64,000 nucleotides of DNA from Kordia sp. (GTDB lineage Bacteria > Bacteroidota > Bacteroidia > Flavobacteriales > Flavobacteriaceae), in assembly GCF_022447245.1 (NCBI RefSeq), contig NZ_JAKVBC010000005.1, positions 115,107-179,106 of the forward strand. Reading direction: 5' to 3'. The notes below the pieces were generated by a model. That model was given only the letters and a program-made list of their open reading frames with translations, made no database searches and had not been told where the DNA came from. The position numbers and the translations under genes were made by a program. This document shows positions 45,505 through 53,906 of this stretch, piece by piece. The first letter of the stretch is position 1. Each line of letters begins with the position of its first letter.

Positions 45505-46959
45505 ATGCTACATATCAATTGTGATGTCGGAGAAGGTGTAGGTAATGAAGAAATTCTAATGCCTTACATAAACGCATGCAATATTGCTTGTGGCGGACAT
45601 GCAGGAGATGTAAAAACAATGCACGAAGTAGTTGCTTTGGCTAAAAGATATCAAGTAGAAATTGGCGCACATCCTTCATATCCTGATCGTGAAAATTTTG
45701 GAAGAACTTCTATGGATATGATGGAAGATGAATTCATAAAAATAATCCAAAAACAAATTACAAATCTTGAAGAAATTGTGGCTTTACACGACGCAAAAAT
45801 TGCACACATAAAACCACATGGAGCCTTGTATAATGATGTGGCAAAAAGTGAAAAAAAAGCACAACTTTTTTTAGATTCAATTGTGAAATATAAAGGTAAA
45901 TATAAACTCTATATACCCTATAATTCTGTGATTGAAAAATTGGCTTTAAAACAAAATTTTGAAGTCATTTATGAGGTGTTTGCAGATCGAAATTACAACG
46001 ATGATTTGACCTTAGTTTCGCGCAAAAAAGAACATGCAGTTTTAACTAAAATAGAGGAGGTTATTCCACATGTTTCATTATTGAAAAATGAACAAAAAGT
46101 GAAAACAATTTCAGGAACAAAAGTACTCATGAAATCAGATACTTTTTGTGTGCATTCTGACACCTTAAACGCAATGCAAATCATTCAGAAGTTGCACACA
46201 TATTTTAATTCGGAAAGTCTACAGAGCTTAGACAATTTTCCGACATATAAAAGGTATGGAGAGGCTGGTTTGTTACTCACTTGGGAAGCAAAAATGACAC
46301 AAAAAGTGCTGTATAACGTGTTGGAATACCAACAAAATATACTAAATTTTAATATTAAAGTTATACTTGATGTAATACAATCAAATAACTCATTATTAAT
46401 TTTATACGATAATAAAAAAGTAAATATAAAAACGCTCCAACATTTGTTGGAACGACTATTTTTGTTAGAATCTGACAAAATACAGACTTCGACAAGGTGT
46501 TGTTGGGAAGTTCCAGTATGTTACGACAAAACTTTTGGAATTGACTTGGAAGAAATTGCTTCAAATAAGAAGCTTTCTGTAAGCGAAATTGTCGAGCTTC
46601 ATACAGCTCCAAAATACCAAGTTTTTTCTACCGGTTTTTTACCCGGTTTTTTTTACTTGGGAGGACTGGATAAACGCTTACATATCGATCGAAAATCTAC
46701 ACCGAGATTGGAAGTCAAAAAAGGAGCAGTTGGCATTGGTGGAATGCAAACAGGAATCTATCCAAAAACGAGTCCTGGCGGATGGCAAATTTTAGGAAAT
46801 TCGCCTCTTAATTTTTTTGAGGTTTCTAAAGAAAAACCATGCTTTGCAAAAGCAGGAGATTTTATAAAATTTGTGTCCATTTCTTTGGAAGAATACGAAC
46901 GAATTTCTGAAGCTATTTCTAATGGAAATTACACCATAAAATCCGCAGAAGTATGTTAG
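45505..46959 (+). CDS. 5-oxoprolinase subunits PxpA-PxpB, natural fusion
   Basis: 484 residues combining two subunits usually encoded separately. Residues 1-240 are PxpA (LamB/YcsF family): INCDVGEG at the start, CNIACGGHAGD, GAHPSYPDRENFGR and KPHGALYND. Residues about 245-484 are PxpB (KipI family): YGEAGLLLTW, then the conserved FSTGFLPGFFYLGG, TPRLEVKKGAVGIGG and TSPGGWQILG. PxpA, PxpB and PxpC together hydrolyse 5-oxoproline to glutamate with ATP in the cytoplasm. PxpC is encoded directly downstream with a 7-base overlap. The fusion would enforce equal amounts of A and B. All conserved motifs look intact. Confidence 0.93.
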   Translation: MLHINCDVGEGVGNEEILMPYINACNIACGGHAGDVKTMHEVVALAKRYQVEIGAHPSYPDRENFGRTSMDMMEDEFIKIIQKQITNLEEIVALHDAKIAHIKPHGALYNDVAKSEKKAQLFLDSIVKYKGKYKLYIPYNSVIEKLALKQNFEVIYEVFADRNYNDDLTLVSRKKEHAVLTKIEEVIPHVSLLKNEQKVKTISGTKVLMKSDTFCVHSDTLNAMQIIQKLHTYFNSESLQSLDNFPTYKRYGEAGLLLTWEAKMTQKVLYNVLEYQQNILNFNIKVILDVIQSNNSLLILYDNKKVNIKTLQHLLERLFLLESDKIQTSTRCCWEVPVCYDKTFGIDLEEIASNKKLSVSEIVELHTAPKYQVFSTGFLPGFFYLGGLDKRLHIDRKSTPRLEVKKGAVGIGGMQTGIYPKTSPGGWQILGNSPLNFFEVSKEKPCFAKAGDFIKFVSISLEEYERISEAISNGNYTIKSAEVC

Positions 46960-47798
46960 AAATTTTACACAGCGGATTGTATACTTCGGTTCAAGATTTA
47001 GGAAGATTTCATCACCGAAATTTTGGTGTTCCAGTTGCTGGAGTCATGGATGATTATCATGCAAAATTGGCAAACCATATTTTGGGAAATGAAGAAAATG
47101 ATGCGGTTTTAGAAATGACATTACAAGGCGCAGCAGTATGTTTCCATAAAGAGACTCAAATAGCAATTTGCGGAGCTGATTTATCTGCTACACTAAACAA
47201 TCAACCAATGCGATTAAATGCGTCTGTAAAGGTTTCTAAAGGAGATACACTTACTTTTGGGAAGCGAAAATATGGCGTTCGTACGTATCTAGCCATAAAA
47301 AATGGTTTTCAAACAGAAATTGTGTTAAAAAGTAGAAGTTTCTATGATGGAATTACTCCAAAAATAAGAGTTGATAAAGGAGATTTTATTCCATATCAAG
47401 TTTCATTACGACCAATAGAAACAAAATCGAATATTGCATTACAAAAAGAAATCTTCAAGAGTAAAGAAATTGATGTTTACGAAGGTCCTGAATTCGATTT
47501 CTTATCAAAACAACAGCAAGAAATACTTTTTAAAAGCACATTTTCAATTGGATTGAATAATAGAATGGCATATCAACTTGAAGAAATGTTAAAAAATAGT
47601 TGTCCATCCATCATCACTTCGGCAGTATTGCCAGGAACAATTCAGTTAACACCATCTGGAAAGTTGATTATATTGATGAAAGATTGTCAAACGACAGGTG
47701 GTTATCCAAGAATTCTACAATTAAATCAAAAAAGCATTATTAGACTTGCGCAAAAACATACGCGAGATCAAATACAATTTAAGAAGCTTTCAACTTAG
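46953..47798 (+). CDS. pxpC: 5-oxoprolinase subunit PxpC (KipA family)
   Basis: 281 residues, the normal family length. N-terminal LYTSVQDLGRFHHRNFGVPVAG, AICGADLSATLNN, and the late SAVLPGTIQLTPSGKLIILM and DCQTTGGYPRI are the conserved patches of the KipA/biotin-dependent-carboxylase-like domain. It forms the ATP-dependent 5-oxoprolinase with the PxpA-PxpB fusion and overlaps it by 7 bases. The 3' end overlaps the convergent small gene on the minus strand by 20 bases. Confidence 0.93.
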   Translation: MLEILHSGLYTSVQDLGRFHHRNFGVPVAGVMDDYHAKLANHILGNEENDAVLEMTLQGAAVCFHKETQIAICGADLSATLNNQPMRLNASVKVSKGDTLTFGKRKYGVRTYLAIKNGFQTEIVLKSRSFYDGITPKIRVDKGDFIPYQVSLRPIETKSNIALQKEIFKSKEIDVYEGPEFDFLSKQQQEILFKSTFSIGLNNRMAYQLEEMLKNSCPSIITSAVLPGTIQLTPSGKLIILMKDCQTTGGYPRILQLNQKSIIRLAQKHTRDQIQFKKLST

Positions 47799-48036
47799 TA
47801 ATATCAATTTCGTCCGAAAGTAATTGCATAGCATCTTCTTCACTCAATTTTCCTAAAATATCTTGGGTTCCTTTTCTAAAACCATCGTGATTTAAGAATA
47901 AACGCCACAATGCACGAATAAATTCGGTGTAATTCAAACCATCATTCCATTGAATAAACTTTTCAGTAAAAGCCTTGTCAATATGGGATCGAATAATAAT
48001 TCTTGAGGCATTAATATTTCTGTCTAGGGAAGTCAT
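47779..48036 (-). CDS. small hypothetical protein
   Basis: 85 residues from ATG 48036. I do not recognise the family. The composition is that of a soluble, folded helical protein, with FIQWNDGLNYTEFIRALWRLFLN in the middle and an acidic C-terminal helix containing LSEEDAMQLLSDEIDITKL. It runs convergently into pxpC with a 20-base overlap. It stands alone on the minus strand, which makes it less certain than its neighbours. Confidence 0.6.
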   Translation of the reverse strand: MTSLDRNINASRIIIRSHIDKAFTEKFIQWNDGLNYTEFIRALWRLFLNHDGFRKGTQDILGKLSEEDAMQLLSDEIDITKLKAS

Positions 48037-48292
48037 GTAATGGTAAATCTATCGTTATGTAAAGCGAATTTAAGTTGTAAAAAAATAGCCCACAAGAGGA
48101 AAGAGCCTTGAATGAATGGGGATTTTTCCCCTTTTCAAAAGGAAAAACCCTGAGAATTCTAAAGTATATTTTGGGTAAAAATCTCGTTATCAGTTTTTTA
48201 ACTAGTGTGTTTGGGAATAGTATAGAATTCAAATTTTTAATTGTAATACTTTATAAATAACTTGGAGGCAATAATCAATACATATTATAAGT

Positions 48293-48718
48293 ATGAGTGA
48301 CTACAAAACCCCTAAAGACAAACTAATTAGTAGTGAAGCAGCTTCAGAATTGAATGCTTGTTTTAAAGCAAAACAAATTGAAGGCTTCGGTGCTAAAAAC
48401 GACAGTAACTTTTCTTGTTCTAGCTGGTATTCACTAGAAGATTTGGAAGGCTACATCAACTATGTAAAGCAAGAAGCTTTAAAACAAAAAATAACTGTTG
48501 ATGGAATCCGATTTTATTTTGGTGTATATCCAGAGAGTACTACAGATAAGTCAAAAGCAGGGCAAAACACAATGTTTTTGTGTCCTACTAAAGCATACAG
48601 TAGCGAAGAAAAATTTGGAGAAGATAATGGAAGTGACAACAGTGAAGATGTCACTACAATTCCTGCGCTGAACTATGGTAGTACGGGAAATCCTCCTAAA
48701 AATGATTATGGCGAATAG
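48293..48718 (+). CDS. hypothetical protein
   Basis: 141 residues, soluble, no signal peptide. A helical N-terminal half (ISSEAASELNACFKAKQ; SLEDLEGYINYVKQEAL) is followed by a strand-rich patch GIRFYFGVYPES and NTMFLCPT, then a disordered Ser/Asp/Gly-rich tail. Similar hypothetical proteins are frequent in Flavobacteriaceae, in my recollection, without a known role. It lies 6 bases before the membrane-protein gene, so the two are likely in one operon with the two-component genes. Confidence 0.75.
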   Translation: MSDYKTPKDKLISSEAASELNACFKAKQIEGFGAKNDSNFSCSSWYSLEDLEGYINYVKQEALKQKITVDGIRFYFGVYPESTTDKSKAGQNTMFLCPTKAYSSEEKFGEDNGSDNSEDVTTIPALNYGSTGNPPKNDYGE

Positions 48719-48724
48719 AAAGAA

Positions 48725-49402
48725 ATGATTGCATTAGAAGAGTTGAGATTTCTTACAGGGTATTTGGCGTTGGCTACTTTAATTTATGGAATTATTTCAT
48801 ATAGAAATTATTCTAAAACCAATGCCAAATATTTTGTTTATTGTATTTTATTTTCAGTGATTACTGAATTTGTAAGTTTATATTTTAAATCTTTTGGGAC
48901 TTGGTACTATAATATTTTTGGTGAAACAAACTACCCTATAGCCAATATATTTACTATTGTTCAAATTTCATTTTTTTTATGGTGGATTCAGTTTATTTTG
49001 AATTCAAAAAATAGAAAACGTATTGTTGGAGGATTGCTAATAGTATATTTAATTTTTGCAGTATCTAATATAATGTATGGGCAAGAATTTATGGATAAAT
49101 TGCAGACACATACGTATGCTGTTGGTGTGATTTTCTTACTGATAGCTATTAGTTTTTACTTTGTAGAATCTTTTAAGAAAGAAACAATTTTTAGTATTAC
49201 AGATTCAATAAAATTCTGGTTCATATTAGGAGTATTATTATTCTATGGTACGTTTATGCCATTTTATTTTGCTTTTCAAGTATTCTTAAAAAGTGATCAA
49301 CGTATCATAAGTTTAGTAACATTTGCATTAAATGCTATCATGTATATATGTTTTGCTGTAGGATTTTATAAATCGTATAAAAAGAATAATGTAATTGATT
49401 AA
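48725..49402 (+). CDS. integral membrane protein of unknown function
   Basis: 225 residues with about seven hydrophobic segments (near 8-25, 37-52, 70-92, 99-117, 130-147, 163-185 and 194-214) and short charged loops. It has no enzyme motif I can recognise. The even spacing of seven segments resembles a sensory or signalling membrane module. It is followed within 200 bases by a sensor kinase and a response regulator in the same direction, so it may act as an accessory sensor for them; this is inference from position only. Confidence 0.75.
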   Translation: MIALEELRFLTGYLALATLIYGIISYRNYSKTNAKYFVYCILFSVITEFVSLYFKSFGTWYYNIFGETNYPIANIFTIVQISFFLWWIQFILNSKNRKRIVGGLLIVYLIFAVSNIMYGQEFMDKLQTHTYAVGVIFLLIAISFYFVESFKKETIFSITDSIKFWFILGVLLFYGTFMPFYFAFQVFLKSDQRIISLVTFALNAIMYICFAVGFYKSYKKNNVID

Positions 49403-49405
49403 GTA

Positions 49406-49555
49406 ATGACAGAGGAAGAAATTAAGATATTAGTATTTTTTTGCGCTTCAACGATTTTTCTTATGGGAATATTATTAGTGATTACCTTAGTGTTTTTACA
49501 TAGAAAAAAAAGGAAATTTATTGAATTAGAGGCTAATATGAAGACGTTTCCTTAA
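49406..49555 (+). CDS. 49-residue membrane peptide resembling the kinase N terminus
   Basis: ATG 49406 to TAA 49553 encodes 49 residues: an acidic start (MTEEEIKILV), one membrane segment (about 8-31), then a basic HRKKRKF stretch and EL-rich end. The layout is the same as the first 45 residues of the downstream kinase (MNDQEIQMLV, membrane segment, QKRKLKF). It could be a small membrane partner of the kinase, or the surviving N terminus of a deleted paralogous kinase. It sits 3 bases after the membrane-protein gene and 25 bases before the kinase. Confidence 0.55.
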   Translation: MTEEEIKILVFFCASTIFLMGILLVITLVFLHRKKRKFIELEANMKTFP

Positions 49556-49580
49556 AAATGATATTATTTGAAGAAATCTT

Positions 49581-50354
49581 ATGAACGATCAAGAAATACA
49601 AATGCTTGTTGCAGCAACATCCACGGTGTTGCTTATTTTGTTAATCACGGTTATCATCCTGTTTGTATTCTTTCAAAAGCGTAAACTAAAGTTTATTCTT
49701 GAAAAGAAAGAAGCGGAAAAGCGATATATGGAAGAAATTGCCAAATCGCAAATTGAAATACAAGAACAAGCTTTGCAAAATATGAGTTGGGAATTACATG
49801 ATAATATTGGACAGTTATTATCAGTAGCTCGGATGCATATTAATATCTTAGGAACACAACTTACCGAAGAAAATAAAGAGAAACTAGACGATATCAGTGA
49901 AATAGTAGGGAAGAGCCTGCAAGAAATCCGATTGTTGTCTAAAACAATGAATACGGAGATTATCCAAAATATGGGACTTATTAAATCAATTGAAGTGGAA
50001 TTGGATCGATTCAATAAGTTAAATTTCTTAGTAGCAACTTTGCAAGTCTCAGGAGAAGAACGATCGTTAGATATTAAAGAAGAAATCATATTGTTCCGTA
50101 TCTTACAAGAGTTCTTTTCAAATGCCATTAAACATTCCAAAGCAAAAAACTTGGAAGTAACATTAAATTTTGAAACCGATAAATTAGCTATTCTAGCACA
50201 AGATGATGGTGTTGGTTTTGATGAAGGAGAAATAGAAAAAGGATCAGGATTAATTAATATGAAAAGCCGTGCTGCAATCATCAATGCAGAATTTGTGATG
50301 AAATCAGCAAAAAATAAAGGAGTTTCCTTAACTTTAGCCTATCCCTATAAATAA
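49581..50354 (+). CDS. sensor histidine kinase (HisKA_3 type)
   Basis: 257 residues. A short N terminus, one membrane segment (about 9-31), a coiled-coil linker, then the dimerisation/phosphoacceptor motif ELHDNIGQLLSVARM with His73, and an ATPase domain with the N box FFSNAIKHSKA and the G-box elements DDGVGFDEG and GSGLINM. There is no periplasmic sensor domain, so it resembles NarL-partner kinases that take their signal from the membrane or a partner protein. The response regulator starts 5 bases downstream. Confidence 0.92.
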   Translation: MNDQEIQMLVAATSTVLLILLITVIILFVFFQKRKLKFILEKKEAEKRYMEEIAKSQIEIQEQALQNMSWELHDNIGQLLSVARMHINILGTQLTEENKEKLDDISEIVGKSLQEIRLLSKTMNTEIIQNMGLIKSIEVELDRFNKLNFLVATLQVSGEERSLDIKEEIILFRILQEFFSNAIKHSKAKNLEVTLNFETDKLAILAQDDGVGFDEGEIEKGSGLINMKSRAAIINAEFVMKSAKNKGVSLTLAYPYK

Positions 50355-50359
50355 GAGTA

Positions 50360-51016
50360 ATGAAAAAACATTCAGTTGTAATTGTAGATGACCATTTATT
50401 GTTTGCTCAATCCTTACAAGGTTTGGTCAATGCATTTGATGAGTTTGAGGTTTTGTACCATGTAAAGAATGGAAGCGAACTTATAAAGAAATTATTAGAG
50501 TCTGAAAATGTCCCAGATATAATCTTACTAGATATTAATATGCCAGTGATGAACGGTTTTGAAACTATGGAATGGATTAAAGAAAACCGACCAAGTATCC
50601 AAGTATTGGCACTTTCTATGGACGATCACGAAGAAACTATTATAAAAATGCTACGTTTGGGCGCAAAAGGATATTTGCTGAAAGATATTCATCCAGAAAT
50701 ATTTTATAAAGCCTTGAATGAAGTAATTTCTAACGGAATCTACTACTCCGAACGTGTAGCAACTACCTTATTGAATTCGCTACATGGAAATGATGAAAAA
50801 GAAGTAGCTAACGGAAAACCATTGAAAGATACTGAGCTGACGTTCTTGAAATTGGCGTGTACAGAAATGACGTATAAAGAAATTGCACAAGAAATGTGCT
50901 TGAGTCCAAAAACGATTGATGGCTACCGCGAATCTTTATTTAAGCATTTTAAAGTAAAGAGTAGAATAGGTTTGGTATTATACGCAATTCGAAATAATTT
51001 AGTGAATAGTAAATAG
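50360..51016 (+). CDS. NarL/FixJ-family response regulator
   Basis: 218 residues. Receiver domain (1-125) with the acidic pair Asp10/Asp11, phosphoacceptor Asp58 in LLDINMP, and the conserved LLKD Lys. The C-terminal LuxR-type HTH (about 150-215) is recognisable from LTFLKLACTEMTYKEIAQEM and LSPKTIDGYRESLFKHF. It is the partner of the kinase encoded 5 bases upstream. Targets are not evident from the sequence. No clear terminator follows; 290 bases of non-coding sequence come next, in which I see only a short unassigned inverted repeat at 51220-51246. Confidence 0.93.
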   Translation: MKKHSVVIVDDHLLFAQSLQGLVNAFDEFEVLYHVKNGSELIKKLLESENVPDIILLDINMPVMNGFETMEWIKENRPSIQVLALSMDDHEETIIKMLRLGAKGYLLKDIHPEIFYKALNEVISNGIYYSERVATTLLNSLHGNDEKEVANGKPLKDTELTFLKLACTEMTYKEIAQEMCLSPKTIDGYRESLFKHFKVKSRIGLVLYAIRNNLVNSK

Positions 51017-51306
51017 ACTGCTTAGACTTTTTTGAAACGCTGTCGCTTATAGATTTTTAGATACAATTCGCTGTGAACTTGTTAAGCACTTGTATTTTTT
51101 TTACGTGCTTATGTTTTTTTACGTGATGCATTAATGATTTTAATATATATTCCTAGCGCATCAATTCGATATAATCAGGAATGCTTTGATATGCTAGTAA
51201 GTTCTTAGATGGAAACAAATTTACACTCCGACAAGCTTAGTGTAAACAAAAAGAAGTTAAAGGGTTTATATGTATAACTGTCTTCGCTTTGTTTTAAAAA
51301 GTAGTA

Positions 51307-51876
51307 TTAAAAATAACAACTTACCCAATATCCAATACCTAATTCCAACTTATCCTTAAGCTTAATCTTTCGTCGCTTAGATTTTTTGAATACGGATGTT
51401 AAATCTAATTTGACAACATTTTTATTACTTAGTTTATGAGACAATACAAATTCATTGTCTGTAATATAGATAAAAGTTGCATTCAGTGTTCCAACCATTT
51501 TTCCATTTGTAGCTTTTCTTGTAGGTTGAACTGCCTATCCAAAAGTATTTCCAACTTTTAAAAGATTCATCTCTTTTTCGCCTTTTTCCATTTCGGAAAT
51601 TCTGTCTTCAATACTTTTATGACAATAACACGGAAAATTCCAGCTTCAGGTTTTACTAGTAATTAATTGGTCATAATGAGTTTATTATCCAGAATTCAAT
51701 TGAGTTTCTTTACACCATTGAATCATTCAACAACAACGGTTTTACCTGTTTTTGTCTCCAAGCATAATATGACATCTGCAGAATGCAATTTTCTCCTTTT
51801 CTAAAAAAGAAATAGATGAACTTGTAATGCTAAAACCTAATACTCATAATAAAACGAAAAGTTTTATCAGTTTCAT
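51307..51876 (-). pseudogene. remnant of a small exported protein gene
   Basis: On the minus strand ATG 51876 opens a signal-peptide-like start (MKLIKLFVLL), then TGA, then VLGFSITSSS in the same frame. Further on, plausible protein sequence appears in a shifted frame (for example LCLETKTGKTVVVE and VKPEAGIFRVIVIKVLKTE) broken by several stops. The last 63 codons (from 51498) are open and read like the C-terminal part of a strand-rich protein. I cannot name the family. The many lesions make decay, rather than sequencing error, the likely explanation. Confidence 0.5.
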
Positions 51877-51945
51877 CTTTTTAAGGTTAAAAAGTTGACA
51901 AACTAAAATTCGAGAAACTAAAAAAAGAATATCTAAAAATGAATG

Positions 51946-52686
51946 TTAAACTTGTGTATACGTTGTCTTAAAAGGAACTCTAAATTGCGGACCATAAATT
52001 CCATTTTCACTTCGAACGCCACAACCAATTATCATATTAATTTCAGCGCCACGCGGTAGTTTTAGGATTTTTTTGACGCGTAAGGTATCACTTCCTTCCA
52101 TTGGGCAAGTATCATAGCCAATTGCTGCCATACTAATCATAAAGTTTTGTGCAGCTAAGCCAGCACTTTTATGTGCCACAATACGTAAATCGCTCAAACG
52201 AACTTGTCTGTAAATAGGTCGAAACAAACCAATAATATTAAACACGGCATATTTTAGCCAACCATAAATTCCAAGAAAGTCAGGATATAATGTCGGAATG
52301 AGTTTTTTATAGTAGTTGATCGCAAATTTTTCTCTTCTTGAGTATTCTTCTTTCGACTTATTACCAAAAAGATTTTCATAAAATTCGACATTGGCTTTTG
52401 CACGTTGTCTCCATTTATCTTTTCTGGTTACAACGACTACCAATTGTTTTGCAGTTTTTGCAGCATTTTGCCCCAAACAAGCTTCTGTTAATTGTTTTAA
52501 AACGGTAATATCTGTGACATGATAAAACTCCCACAACTGTAAATTGCTACTTGTAGGTGCTAAAACGGCGTTTTTAAGGCAGTTTTTTACTTTTTCGGCA
52601 TCAATTTCAATGTCTTTATCAAAAACGCGGACAGAGCGCCTGTATTGAATAGCTTCGGTTACTGTTTTTTCTGAGGTCATATACAA
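51946..52686 (-). CDS. nitroreductase-family FMN oxidoreductase
   Basis: 246 residues from ATG 52686 (a second ATG two codons later is equally possible). YRRSVRVFDKDIEI and APTSSNLQLWEFY near the N terminus are the FMN-binding patches of the nitroreductase fold, and AAQNFMISMAAIGYDTCPMEG plus the late LPRGAEINMIIGCGVRS the C-terminal ones. An insertion of about 50 residues (near 110-160) with LGIYGWLKYAVFNIIGLF is hydrophobic and could touch the membrane. The substrate is unknown. The gene follows a precursor-peptide gene and its terminator on the same strand, and a TTTAGGT element related to the peptide promoters lies between them. Confidence 0.85.
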   Translation of the reverse strand: MYMTSEKTVTEAIQYRRSVRVFDKDIEIDAEKVKNCLKNAVLAPTSSNLQLWEFYHVTDITVLKQLTEACLGQNAAKTAKQLVVVVTRKDKWRQRAKANVEFYENLFGNKSKEEYSRREKFAINYYKKLIPTLYPDFLGIYGWLKYAVFNIIGLFRPIYRQVRLSDLRIVAHKSAGLAAQNFMISMAAIGYDTCPMEGSDTLRVKKILKLPRGAEINMIIGCGVRSENGIYGPQFRVPFKTTYTQV

Positions 52687-52707
52687 ACTTACGGATCTTA
52701 CGCGAAC

Positions 52708-52742
52708 AAAAAAAGGGAATACGTGTTACAGTATTCCCTTTT
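52708..52742 (-). terminator. Rho-independent terminator after the 52790-53068 peptide gene
   Basis: A perfect 12-base stem (52711-52722 with 52731-52742) and an eight-base loop. Read on the minus strand the stem is followed by seven T (complement of 52708-52714). It lies about 47 bases past the peptide stop codon. Confidence 0.88.
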
Positions 52743-52789
52743 CAGTTTCACCTAAACCAATTTCTTGAAGTGAGTGTAAATGTTAAAAA

Positions 52790-53068
52790 TTAGTTTGGAT
52801 TACTTGTACCACACTCTGTTGGAATACAACTAGATCCACAAGTTACATTTGTTGGGTTTGGTGGTGAGCCTGGATTTGTTGTTCCAATTGGAATAGGTCC
52901 GCAGATAAAAGTTGGATCTTCTGGCGGCTCTGTAGCACTTAAACATGGAGGAGCAAATGTCCAACAAAATTCAGTGTAATACCCTGTTCCTCCACTTAAA
53001 CTTGAAGCTTCCAAGGAAGAAACGGTTCTTTTTCTTAATGATAATCCTGAAATTTTCTTTTTTTTCAT
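52790..53068 (-). CDS. GG-leader RiPP precursor peptide, APPC/TEPP type
   Basis: 92 residues. Leader MKKKKISGLSLRKRTVSSLE ending in Gly-Gly (residues 26-27); core with six Cys, many Pro, Thr and Ser. Two core patches are shared with the neighbour at 53476: APPCLSATEPPED here against APPCISNTEPPDS there, and PTNVTCGSSCIP against PTNQTCGNSCVP. The two are paralogues with a variable middle, as in a precursor family. No modification enzyme is near. A shared upstream element (53131-53194) and its own terminator indicate a single-gene transcript. Confidence 0.75.
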   Translation of the reverse strand: MKKKKISGLSLRKRTVSSLEASSLSGGTGYYTEFCWTFAPPCLSATEPPEDPTFICGPIPIGTTNPGSPPNPTNVTCGSSCIPTECGTSNPN

Positions 53069-53130
53069 AATTAAGTATTTAATAGTTTATAAAATGCGTC
53101 TATTTTATTGTTAGCCGCATGTTAATTGAT

Positions 53131-53194
53131 GATCGATCTCAGAACAATATTAACTGTGATTTTTGAAGAAAAAAAGGAAGAGAAACCTAAATTA
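53131..53194 (-). promoter_or_regulatory. promoter/operator region of the 52790-53068 peptide gene
   Basis: On the plus strand: GATCGATCT (53131), CAATATTA (53145-53152) and AACCTAAATTA (53184-53194). The same three blocks with identical spacing (53 and 39 bases) occur at 53830-53893 before the other peptide gene. Read toward the gene, CAATATTA becomes TAATATTG, one base from the Bacteroidota -7 consensus TAnnTTTG, and TAATTTAGGTT about 30 bases upstream would be an activator site. The repeat is seen; roles are inferred. Confidence 0.55.
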
Positions 53195-53475
53195 AACGAA
53201 TTTGACTTCAATATTTTTAGTATGAGATTTAAGATGTGTATGAAGATTTGAAATTTTCTTGAATGCTTTGAGAACGTTGATTTCAAAAGGTTTTACGGAA
53301 ATAAATTTACCCGAAATTAAACAAAAAAGGGTAGCTGATAAATGTACAATTGTTGTAATAAAGAGTATGTGATTAGAAACTCATCTATGTTCTTGCTATG
53401 AAAGAATTGAATCCATAAAAAAAAGAGGATGCAAGCGCATCCTCTTTCTTAATTTTATAATAGTATTTTATTACA
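53195..53475. other. intergenic spacer between two peptide genes
   Basis: Apart from the terminator at 53414-53447, I see no gene, RNA or repeat here. The spacer is AT-rich and has no open frame with a plausible start; with the promoter block beside it, it forms a 400-base gap. Confidence 0.5.
53414..53447 (-). terminator. Rho-independent terminator after the 53476-53772 peptide gene
   Basis: AAAGAGGATGC (53422-53432) pairs perfectly with GCATCCTCTTT (53437-53447) around a four-base loop. On the minus strand it runs into a tract of eight T. It lies about 30 bases after the peptide stop. Confidence 0.9.
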
Positions 53476-53772
53476 TTATCGAGTAGTTACAGTTGTGTTG
53501 TCACCACATCCTGGATTTAAACTTCCTGGATTACAATTAGGAACACAGGAGTTACCGCAAGTTTGATTGGTTGGACAAGTGTTAGATTGTCCTGTTCCAG
53601 GACCTGTTCCTCCACAATCAAATCGAGAACATTGTTCAATACTATCTGGCGGTTCAGTATTACTAATACATGGAGGAGCCCACGTATATGAACCACCTTT
53701 TACAATATTAGAATCAAAAGAAGAAATGGTATTCTTCTTCAGTGACAATTTAGTTACTTTCTTTTTTTTCAT
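53476..53772 (-). CDS. GG-leader RiPP precursor peptide, APPC/TEPP type
   Basis: 98 residues. Leader MKKKKVTKLSLKKNTISSF with Gly-Gly at residues 26-27, followed by a core with eight Cys and many Gly, Pro, Asn, Thr and Ser. It shares APPCxSxTEPP and PTNxTCGxSCxP with the 52790 peptide. The leader LSLKKNTIS matches LNLQKRAIS of the plus-strand peptide at 41836 in pattern, so all belong to one leader family exported or modified by the same machinery, which is not in the window. Expression probably depends on the shared upstream element at 53830-53893. Confidence 0.75.
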   Translation of the reverse strand: MKKKKVTKLSLKKNTISSFDSNIVKGGSYTWAPPCISNTEPPDSIEQCSRFDCGGTGPGTGQSNTCPTNQTCGNSCVPNCNPGSLNPGCGDNTTVTTR

Positions 53773-53829
53773 AATTAAATCTGTTAATATGATGCCTACT
53801 TTTGATGGTTTTCGGCTTTCCCATTTCTA

Positions 53830-53893
53830 GATCGATCTAAGAACAATATTAGCGTAGTTTTAAGGAGGAAAAAAAGAGGATTAACCTAAATTA
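53830..53893 (-). promoter_or_regulatory. promoter/operator region of the 53476-53772 peptide gene
   Basis: Plus-strand blocks GATCGATCT (53830), CAATATTA (53844-53851) and AACCTAAATTA (53883-53893), with exactly the spacing found at 53131-53194. The last block reads TTTGTCTAATTTAGGTT toward the gene and recurs as TTTGTCTAGTTTAGGTT upstream of the frameshifted peptide (near 54193-54209). Together these point to one regulator for the minus-strand peptides. Confidence 0.55.
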
Positions 53894-53906
53894 GACAAAA
53901 CGATAG

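Noticed and set aside
48118..48135. Hairpin GGGGA-TTTT-TCCCC
   Set aside because: Five-base stem and four T only; too weak to call a terminator.
48011..48232. Minus-strand open frame of 73 codons
   Set aside because: It overlaps the start of the better-supported 85-residue gene and has an implausible composition.
51220..51246. Inverted repeat TTTACACT/AGTGTAAA
   Set aside because: No T-tract and no gene clearly served; could be chance in AT-rich DNA.
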